Positions 15,903 to 21,484 of a stretch of 64,000 nt of DNA are shown piece after piece. A program made the translations under genes and the position numbers. Location: the NCBI RefSeq assembly GCF_008520305.1, contig NZ_ML703270.1:228895-292894 (forward strand), written 5' to 3'. How positions within the stretch are numbered: position 1 is the first letter of the stretch; the number at the start of each line of letters is the position of its first letter. The notes beneath the pieces were generated by a model that was given only the letters and a program-made list of their open reading frames with translations, did not search any database and was not told where the DNA came from. The DNA comes from Mesorhizobium sp. SARCC-RB16n (GTDB lineage: Bacteria; Pseudomonadota; Alphaproteobacteria; Rhizobiales; Rhizobiaceae).

Positions 15903-16907
15903 ATGCCATATCGTTATATGCCCGTAGTGCGCACTAAAGCTGGTGAGGCGGATGCGCTTGGGAACTTGTCGCCGCCAGCAAGAGCGCGAGTGTTCCCCAT
16001 CATAAGACTGGGCGGGACAGTTCCGGCTACTTTTTTGCCAAAGATGATTGCCAACGCTGCTGGTTTTCCAATCGCTCTCGACGGTATCCACAACTTTACG
16101 GTGACAGGCAGCGCTGCTGTGTACAACGCCCTGTTCAATGGCCTTGGTGCGGGTGGAGTTCCTGTCATACCAACTTTGTCAGTTCGGGCTCAACCGGCTT
16201 ACAATACAGCAGCGGCAGCATTGGTGGGCACGTATGCTCCAGGTTTCGTTTTGCATGTGCCTTTGGCTGACTTACCGTTCCTCGCAGGATGGGTGGCCGC
16301 TGTTCCCGCATGGAATCCAAACCAAATTGACATTCTTATCGATGTTGCAGGAGTGGCCGAACAAGCGCCAATTCCGTATGCAAACTATGTTGCCCATACC
16401 ATAAATGCATCTTTGGCCGCTGGTCATCCTTGGCGGTCGGTAACCCTTCATTCTTGGAGCGCGCCAAAGGATCACGGTCCTTTGAATCCAGGCCGAAATG
16501 ATGTCCCCCGCTTAGACTGGCAGATTTGGCAACTTGTTAGAGCGCTTGTCCCGTTCCAACTCGACTATTCAGATTCGGGACACGTCCATCCCTCGCTTGA
16601 CGAAGTGCCCGGATACGCAATGGCCAATGCTACGGTAAGCGTTCGATATACCATCGATGACCAATGGATTATCCACAAAGGCGTCAAGACGAGCGGTGCA
16701 AACGGTATCGACATGGGGACGCAATATAGAGGCCACGCACAAACCTTGCTGGCAGACCCCGCGTTTGGCGGCCTAGCGATACCTAGTTGGGGTGACGGGC
16801 GTATCCAGCATTACGCTATCACAGCCGGTGGCGCCGGGGGGCGGGGGCAGTGGGCCGCTTTGCTGCTTAACCGCCATATCGCGCACGTCGCCGACAGACT
16901 GCCTTAA
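15903..16907 (+). CDS. Beta-family protein (PF14350-like)
   Basis: The protein has 334 residues. Its N-terminus, PYRYMPVVRTKAGEADALGN then PPARARVFPIIRLGG, has the layout of Beta-protein family members (Y-x-P-V-x-x-x-K-x-x-E-x-x-A-L, then a P-I/L-I/L strand). Repeated strand-helix units follow (VPVIPTLSVRA; IDILIDVAGVA; FQLDYSDSGH). The family has no established activity that I know of; members occur in phages and accessory islands and are linked to sce7725/sce7726 proteins. I chose the ATG at 15903, preceded by GGGGGATCAA, over a TTG at 15891. A 6-bp stem, CCCCAA/TTGGGG (15876-15896), overlaps this ribosome site. The 3' end overlaps the opposite-strand sce7726 gene by 135 bp. Confidence 0.72.
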   Translation: MPYRYMPVVRTKAGEADALGNLSPPARARVFPIIRLGGTVPATFLPKMIANAAGFPIALDGIHNFTVTGSAAVYNALFNGLGAGGVPVIPTLSVRAQPAYNTAAAALVGTYAPGFVLHVPLADLPFLAGWVAAVPAWNPNQIDILIDVAGVAEQAPIPYANYVAHTINASLAAGHPWRSVTLHSWSAPKDHGPLNPGRNDVPRLDWQIWQLVRALVPFQLDYSDSGHVHPSLDEVPGYAMANATVSVRYTIDDQWIIHKGVKTSGANGIDMGTQYRGHAQTLLADPAFGGLAIPSWGDGRIQHYAITAGGAGGRGQWAALLLNRHIAHVADRLP

Positions 16908-17462
16908 CCACGCGGTTCTCGACTTCAGGGCGCGCCGGACCTCGTCACTCAGGTCCGAAAATGATAGCTCCCCGGCGAGCCTCTGATGGATAGCTTTTGC
17001 AGGCTTACTTCGCCAGCCATCAGCGAGCCCATGTTCCTCCAGCACAATCAGGGCTTCCTCTTTCCAGAGGAGGCCCGCTATCAGGTCGGGATCTGGCGAG
17101 GGATTTCTGGACCCGCATTTGTCGCACTGTAGAACAACCCCATCGTTGGTTTGTTCTGCGACCATAACGCCCCACCAGCTTGGAATAATGTCGGTTGCCT
17201 TGGCTGCGTGCCGCTGCCCAACGACAAGCGTCACCTGATCGAATACGCGACTATAGATATCCGCCTGTACCCGTAGCCGTTGGAGCGTATCGCTGTCGCT
17301 CTTAAGTTCGAACCCCGATAGCTCGCCATTGATTACGGCAAGGTCGACGCGAACGGAGCCCGACCACACGCCCATCTCTTCAACGATGCGAGTATCTATA
17401 TCGTCTCTGTGTAAGGCCTCTAGATGATTTCTCACCGCCAGCCTGACATCCTTATCACGCAT
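16773..17462 (-). CDS. sce7726-family protein, PD-(D/E)XK nuclease-like
   Basis: The protein has 229 residues. The core VRVDLAVINGELSGFELKSD (38-57) carries D40, E52 and K54, the pattern of PD-(D/E)XK nucleases. Then come SDTLQRLRVQADIYSRVFDQ and VTLVVGQRH, and a WWG motif (95-98) diagnostic of the sce7726 family. A CDKC pair (about 113-116) may bind metal. The last 45 codons lie antisense to the end of the Beta-family gene. sce7726 proteins are usually found next to sce7725/Beta proteins, so the pair is the expected partnership in an unusual convergent layout. The function is uncharacterised; a nuclease-based defence role is inferred. Confidence 0.8.
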   Translation of the reverse strand: MRDKDVRLAVRNHLEALHRDDIDTRIVEEMGVWSGSVRVDLAVINGELSGFELKSDSDTLQRLRVQADIYSRVFDQVTLVVGQRHAAKATDIIPSWWGVMVAEQTNDGVVLQCDKCGSRNPSPDPDLIAGLLWKEEALIVLEEHGLADGWRSKPAKAIHQRLAGELSFSDLSDEVRRALKSRTAWLRQSVGDVRDMAVKQQSGPLPPPPGATGCDSVMLDTPVTPTRYR

Positions 17463-17477
17463 TTCTTTGATACTCGG

Positions 17478-17612
17478 TCAGGGCTTGGTCTGTTCGCGCT
17501 TCTGGTGCTGCACCAGCTTCTTTATCTGTTCGCTAGTAAGCTTCGGTGCCTTTGCGATTTTCTGCACGACGGCCTCCTCAATCTGCGGCTTCGGCTGCTT
17601 GGGTTCAATCAC
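17478..17612 (-). CDS. short peptide sharing a motif with the first transposon
   Basis: I propose a 44-residue peptide from a GTG at 17612 preceded by AGGAC. Its sequence from AVVQKIAKAPKLTSEQIKKL to KREQTKP aligns with the C-terminus of the 72-residue protein at 13124-13342. A longer frame to 17774 is open but would translate through the perfect hairpin at 17693-17729, so the shorter form is preferred. It ends 15 bp before the sce7726 start on the same strand, so it is probably the first gene of that transcript. Function unknown. Confidence 0.5.
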   Translation of the reverse strand: MIEPKQPKPQIEEAVVQKIAKAPKLTSEQIKKLVQHQKREQTKP

Positions 17613-17692
17613 AGCATGTCCTGCTTGAGTTTTGAGTGGGTTTCGTAGCGGCCAACCCTTGCGCTGCTTGTTCGTTCCAGCGACTCGTGTAT

Positions 17693-17729
17693 AAGGGCTG
17701 TGTGGGGTTCGTGGCCCCACACAGCCCTT
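17693..17729. other. perfect 15-bp hairpin
   Basis: AAGGGCTGTGTGGGG (17693-17707) and CCCCACACAGCCCTT (17715-17729) are exact reverse complements around a 7-nt loop. It lies between the minus-strand peptide/sce7726 genes and the plus-strand HARE-HTH gene, in about 294 bp without another gene. The downstream T-run is short, so a terminator, an operator or a structured RNA are all possible. The rest of this stretch shows no other clear signal. Confidence 0.75.
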
Positions 17730-17906
17730 TAACCTCAACCCAGCCCGGTAGGCCAAGAGACGAGGAGGTTGCAAAGAAGATGACGGTCAGAATAGCAGGA
17801 GGGGGTCCACGACCCCTGATGTCCTACTGAAAGCCGCCAGTCGGCTGCTTCGCAGTCAGTATCGACGGCTTCCGTATAGCACCACTAAGCTCTGGGAGCA
17901 ACAAAA

Positions 17907-18524
17907 ATGTCTGTGGAATCAATGGCCACTGACCCGTACGAGGTTGTGCTTAACGATCTGCGGGCCAAGAAGGCTCAAATAGAACAAGCCATTAGCGCCA
18001 TCGAAGCGATCCGGGGCGGAATGCCATCCGGCTCTTATTCGATGGCGGCTTCGGTCGCGCCAACCGGGCAAAATTCGGACATTGATTCGCCCGGAGCCTT
18101 CTTGGGAATGTCTATTGTAGACGCTGCTAAAAAGTTGCTGGCGGCCAAGCGTCAACCGTTGCGGAATCCCGACATTGCAGCCGCGTTCAAGCGTGGCGGC
18201 CTTGCAATGAACTCAAAGGATGCCGTTAACACGATTGGGTCTGTCCTTACGCGTCGCGCCAATGATGTTGGCGATCTCGTGAAGGTTGATCGCGGCACTT
18301 GGGGTCTAAAAGAATGGTATCCGAACAGGAGTTTCAAGAAGGGCGTTCCGGTCGAGAAGCTAGAGGCGGCTTCCGCAGCCGCATCAGGTGAGGAACCGCT
18401 TGGCGATACGCGCATGCTTTCCTTGGTTCAGATTGCCAAGATTCAGGCCGCAGGCGTGACTGAGGATGAGCTTAGGGCAATGCCGAAGGCTGATGCTGAT
18501 GCGTTTTTGGATTTGCTCGGATGA
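17907..18524 (+). CDS. HARE-HTH-like winged-helix protein with coiled-coil N-terminus
   Basis: The protein has 205 residues. Residues 10-36 look like a coiled coil (NDLRAKKAQIEQAISAIEAI). After a linker, residues about 65-140 resemble the HARE-HTH domain (HB1/ASXL/restriction endonuclease): AFLGMSIVDAAKKLLAAKRQ, then LRNPDIAAAFKRGGL, VNTIGSVLTRR and VKVDRGTWGLKEWY. Such domains occur in chromatin proteins and bacterial restriction systems and are proposed to read DNA modification. The C-terminal tail (IAKIQAAGVTEDELRAMPKA) looks like a small helical module. It lies in the second segment beside the sce7726/Beta pair and could be its regulator or DNA-targeting subunit; that is inference. Confidence 0.65.
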   Translation: MSVESMATDPYEVVLNDLRAKKAQIEQAISAIEAIRGGMPSGSYSMAASVAPTGQNSDIDSPGAFLGMSIVDAAKKLLAAKRQPLRNPDIAAAFKRGGLAMNSKDAVNTIGSVLTRRANDVGDLVKVDRGTWGLKEWYPNRSFKKGVPVEKLEAASAAASGEEPLGDTRMLSLVQIAKIQAAGVTEDELRAMPKADADAFLDLLG

Positions 18525-18556
18525 AGACGTCGGGATCATCGACCCGGCTTCTTTTG

Positions 18557-18579
18557 GGCGATTGTATATTTGACAACCC
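18557..18579. repeat. diverged third copy of the IS1595-type left end
   Basis: It begins GGCGATTGTATATTTGACAA and matches 15436-15458 at 19 of 23 positions, in the same orientation. It sits 23 bp before the stop of the deaminase gene and marks the right border of the island. Confidence 0.65.
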
Positions 18580-18602
18580 CAACGTTCGGTGGCGAAGAAC
18601 CA

Positions 18603-19073
18603 CTACCGCTGCCAGAAGCCACGGTGCACCGAGACCAGTTCGTCCTCAATTTCGGGGAAGGGGCCGTGAACCTCGATCTTCTTCTGTCCAGAACCGAGCA
18701 CAACGCGCGAGGACAAGCTCATCGTCGGGTTTTCGGGATGGTCGGCAGTTAGCGCGAGAAGCTCGGTCTCCTCGAAGCCATAGACCAGCCGGCCGATATT
18801 CGCCCAGTAGAGCGTTCCGCTGCACATCGCACAGGGCTCGCCGGTTGAGACCAGCGTGCATGTCCAGAGAAACTCCGGCGAATAGGCTGCCGCCGCGCGC
18901 CGGGCAAGTTCGGTCTCGGCGTGATGAACAGTGTCGATATTGCCTTGGCGCATGAGGATCGCGTCGTTGGGGCCGACCAGCACCGCGCCGAACGGATGAT
19001 GGCCGTGCGCGGCAGCCTCGCGAGCGATCGCATCGGCGGCGCGAAGGTGGGCCAGCATCTGGTCGCGGGTCAT
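18603..19073 (-). CDS. nucleoside/guanine deaminase family protein
   Basis: This zinc-dependent cytidine/deoxycytidylate-type deaminase has 156 residues. Zinc and catalytic residues are clear: H51-A52-E53 (HHAETELARR) and P80-C81-A-M-C84 (STGEPCAMCSG). The length and the ending (DELVSVHRGFWQR) fit the guanine deaminase/nucleoside deaminase branch rather than the tRNA deaminase TadA. The precise substrate is not certain. The 3' end abuts the right border of the mobile island but is intact. Confidence 0.85.
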   Translation of the reverse strand: MTRDQMLAHLRAADAIAREAAAHGHHPFGAVLVGPNDAILMRQGNIDTVHHAETELARRAAAAYSPEFLWTCTLVSTGEPCAMCSGTLYWANIGRLVYGFEETELLALTADHPENPTMSLSSRVVLGSGQKKIEVHGPFPEIEDELVSVHRGFWQR

Positions 19074-19187
19074 GCGCTCTCTCCGGTCATTGGGGTCACC
19101 GGGCAGCGGGACCAGCGGCAGTGCTTATACCCTACGCTCATATTAGAGCGTGCAATATACTACACGGACCAGTGCTGGCGGCTTTCA

Positions 19188-19670
19188 CTAGCGCGTAGCA
19201 AGGCGGCTGGCGCCGCCTTCGCCAAGGCCACCTTCCTCAACACCCTGTCTATCGCTCCTGCGGTGGGGTTTATCGTTGGCTAACGCCGCCCCCGCCATAT
19301 CATCCAAAATCGGGCACTCCGGCCGCTCGTCGCCGTGGCAGGCGTGAACGAGCTTCTGCAGCGTCGAGCGCATCGATTGCAGTTCGCGCACTTTCTCCTC
19401 GATGGCGGTGACATGGGCGGCGGCGATCGCGCGCACGTCGTGGCTGGCGCGGCCGCGATCCCTGTAGAGCGCCATCAGCTGGCGGCAGTCGTCGATGGAA
19501 AAGCCGAGGTTGCGCGCGCGGCGCAGGAAGGCCAGCCGGTGGATGTCGTCGCCCGAATAATCGCGGTAGCCGTTAGCGGCGCGCGCGGGCGCGATCAGCC
19601 CGATTTCTTCGTAGTAGCGGATGGTCTTGGCCGGCAGGCCTGAGCGGCGGGCGGCGTCGCCGACATTCAT
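19188..19670 (-). CDS. CueR/HmrR-type Cu(I)-responsive MerR regulator
   Basis: The regulator has 160 residues. The MerR helix-turn-helix (MNVGDAARRSGLPAKTIRYY) is followed by the dimerisation helix (about 78-108). The metal loop CHGDERPEC has C111 and C119, the C-x7-C spacing of Cu(I)/Ag(I) sensors, matching C112/C120 of E. coli CueR. The protein extends about 25 residues beyond the usual end with a charged tail. It probably activates copA at 33088, whose promoter has a MerR-type dyad, even though the two genes are about 14 kb apart. Confidence 0.87.
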   Translation of the reverse strand: MNVGDAARRSGLPAKTIRYYEEIGLIAPARAANGYRDYSGDDIHRLAFLRRARNLGFSIDDCRQLMALYRDRGRASHDVRAIAAAHVTAIEEKVRELQSMRSTLQKLVHACHGDERPECPILDDMAGAALANDKPHRRSDRQGVEEGGLGEGGASRLATR

Positions 19671-19895
19671 GGCGGGTCCTCGATTTTGCGGGGCCTGCGA
19701 TTCAGCCCCATTGAATTTACTTCACAATCCGGTGAAGGCTGTTGCCGAAATGCCATAGTGATACGCATACCAGCAGGTAAGTCCCCGCATATAGGCATCG
19801 TGTGCTTGGCAAGCAAAGCAAATGCCAGCATGAATGATGGTGAGAAAGCGGCCGACTCGTGCCGCTCTGGTTTAGGCGGGGCACCGGATCACCAC

Positions 19896-20513
19896 ATGCG
19901 CATGAAGTCGCTCGCAATAGTCGCCGCACTGGCGCTGTCCACCGCTATTGCCGGCTGCAGCACCATCGGCGGGCAGATATTCTCCAACGACTATGGCGCG
20001 GTGACCGATGCCGGTTACCAACTGCCGCGTATCCCGATCGAGAAAGTGCCTTCGAAGTACCATCGCCAGGAAGTCAATTACGACACCAAGGAAAAGCCGG
20101 GCACCATTATCGTCGATACGCAGAACAAGTTCCTCTACTTCGTCGAGGGCGGCGGCCGGGCCATCCGCTACGGTATCGGTGTCGGCCGCGAGGGCTTCGA
20201 ATGGCACGGCACCGCCCATATCGCCATCAAGCGCGAATGGCCGACCTGGACGCCGCCGTCGCAGATGATCAAGCGCCAGCCCGAACTCGCCAAGTTCGCT
20301 GGCGGCATGGATCCGGGCCTGAAGAACCCGCTCGGCGCGCGCGCCATGTACCTGTTCAACAAGGGCGGTGACATGGGCTACCGCCTGCATGGCAGCCCGG
20401 AATGGAACTCGATCGGCAAGGCGATGTCGTCGGGCTGCATCCGGCTGATGAACCAGGATGTCATCGACCTCTACGATCGTGCCGAGGTCGGCGCCAAGGT
20501 CATCGTTCTTTAG
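19896..20513 (+). CDS. L,D-transpeptidase (YkuD domain) lipoprotein
   Basis: This periplasmic enzyme makes 3-3 peptidoglycan cross-links or attaches proteins to peptidoglycan. It is about 205 residues from the ATG at 19896 (a second ATG follows two codons later). The signal peptide has a lipobox, TAIAGC, with C21 as the likely lipidated residue. The YkuD domain covers about residues 68-204, with catalytic H165 (YRLHGSPEW) and C181-R183 (MSSGCIRLMN). The frame is open further upstream but without a signal peptide at its start. It stands alone; a terminator-like hairpin lies at 20617-20647. Confidence 0.9.
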   Translation: MRMKSLAIVAALALSTAIAGCSTIGGQIFSNDYGAVTDAGYQLPRIPIEKVPSKYHRQEVNYDTKEKPGTIIVDTQNKFLYFVEGGGRAIRYGIGVGREGFEWHGTAHIAIKREWPTWTPPSQMIKRQPELAKFAGGMDPGLKNPLGARAMYLFNKGGDMGYRLHGSPEWNSIGKAMSSGCIRLMNQDVIDLYDRAEVGAKVIVL

Positions 20514-20556
20514 GCCATGATGCCGAAAGCCAGTCCGCTTTTTCGGCAGATCGTGG
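20514..20556. repeat. short palindromic intergenic repeat
   Basis: CCATGATGCCGAAA pairs imperfectly with TTTCGGCAGATCGTGG directly after the L,D-transpeptidase stop. It is the same type as 7578-7626 and 48894-48927. Confidence 0.55.
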
Positions 20557-20616
20557 TTAAATTGGAAGTCGCCTTTCATACGCGGACCGTCTAGGCAACA
20601 ACGGACGTCCCAAACA

Positions 20617-20647
20617 GAAAACCGGGCAATTCGGCCCGGTTTTTTGT
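20617..20647 (+). terminator. rho-independent terminator
   Basis: AAACCGGGC and GCCCGGTTTTTTG form a GC-rich stem followed by a run of six T. It is downstream of the L,D-transpeptidase gene and on its strand. Confidence 0.85.
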
Positions 20648-20672
20648 TGTCTGTCGGTAGGGAACTGCCGGC

Positions 20673-20775
20673 TAGAGCAATTCCAGGAAAAGTGCGTAGC
20701 GGTTTTCCGTCCGGAATTGCGTGAAAGCAAAGAGTTAGAGCGGCTCAGCGATTCATCAAATACTGAACCGCTCTA
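20673..20775. repeat. compound palindromic repeat
   Basis: Two palindromes follow each other: AGAGCAATTCC...GGAATTGC, and AGAGCGG...CCGCTCT. They fill the space up to the nfuA stop codon and touch it. It resembles dispersed rhizobial repeats and may act as a bidirectional transcript end. Confidence 0.65.
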
Positions 20776-21342
20776 GGAAACCTGCTCGACCTGCTGCACT
20801 TCCGGCACGAAATGGCGAAGCAGGTTCTGGATGCCGTGCTTCAGCGTCGCCGTCGATGACGGGCAACCGGCGCAGGCACCTTTCATGTGCAGGAACACGG
20901 TGCCGTTCTCGAAGCCGCGGAAGGTGATGTCGCCGCCGTCCTGGGCAACCGCCGGGCGCACGCGCGTGTCGAGCAGCTCCTTGATGGTGATGACGAGCTC
21001 CTCGTCGGCCTTGTCGTAGAATTCGCCGGTCTGGCTGGTCTCGGCAGCGGGGCCGGCCTTGGCCATGACGGGTGCGCCGGACATGAAATGCTCCATGATG
21101 GCGCCGAGGATCGCCGGCTTCAGGTGCTGCCAGTCCGGGCCGTCCTTGGACACGGTGATGAAATCGTAGCCGAAGAACACGCCGGTGACGCCAGGGATTT
21201 CGAACAGCCGCCCAGCCAGCGGCGAGGCCGTCGCCGCACTGTCGGCATCGCGGAAATCGGCGGTGCCTTCTACCAGCACTTCCTTGCCGGGCAGGAATTT
21301 CAGCGTCGCCGGGTTGGGCGTCGACTCGGTCTGGATGAACAT
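20773..21342 (-). CDS. nfuA: NfuA/NifU-like iron-sulfur scaffold protein
   Basis: This protein carries and delivers [4Fe-4S] clusters to target enzymes. It has 189 residues from the conserved start MFIQTESTPNPATLKFLPGK. The N-terminal Nfu_N domain covers 1-90. The C-terminal NifU domain has the cluster-binding C157-x-x-C160 (GACAGCPSS). The start at 21342 is set by the family N-terminus and by GGAG upstream; an in-frame ATG nine codons earlier is less likely. It stands alone. Confidence 0.94.
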   Translation of the reverse strand: MFIQTESTPNPATLKFLPGKEVLVEGTADFRDADSAATASPLAGRLFEIPGVTGVFFGYDFITVSKDGPDWQHLKPAILGAIMEHFMSGAPVMAKAGPAAETSQTGEFYDKADEELVITIKELLDTRVRPAVAQDGGDITFRGFENGTVFLHMKGACAGCPSSTATLKHGIQNLLRHFVPEVQQVEQVS

Positions 21343-21484
21343 GGCCGTCTCCATGCCCGTTTTGGGCAACTAGTTTGGAATAATTCTAAATAGGCTTTGT
21401 CGGCTGGACATTCAAGCGAAACGCATCGCCGGAACGGCTGGCTGGCGGAATGTTTTTGCCGCGCCCTTCGAAACCCGACAAGCA

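Larger units (their letters stand above)
15436..18556. mobile_element. candidate second IS1595-type segment without a transposase
   Basis: The left boundary (15436-15490) is a diverged copy of the first transposon's left end, including the terminal repeat and the sub-terminal CTCGACAGGCCGGC (also at 12029-12042). No inverted right end was found. Instead another left-oriented terminal-repeat copy lies at 18557-18579, directly before the deaminase gene. The segment holds five genes (small membrane protein, Beta-family, sce7726-family, short peptide, HARE-HTH-like) that are visibly less GC-rich than the flanks. It may be a non-autonomous or truncated element. The boundaries are uncertain. Confidence 0.5.

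Noticed and set aside
17613-17774. Longer form of the short peptide
   Set aside because: It would read through the perfect hairpin at 17693-17729 and has no similarity before the shared motif.
16400-18540. Inverted right end of the second element
   Set aside because: No sequence matching GTTTGTCAAC...ATAATCGCC was found; only direct-orientation copies exist.
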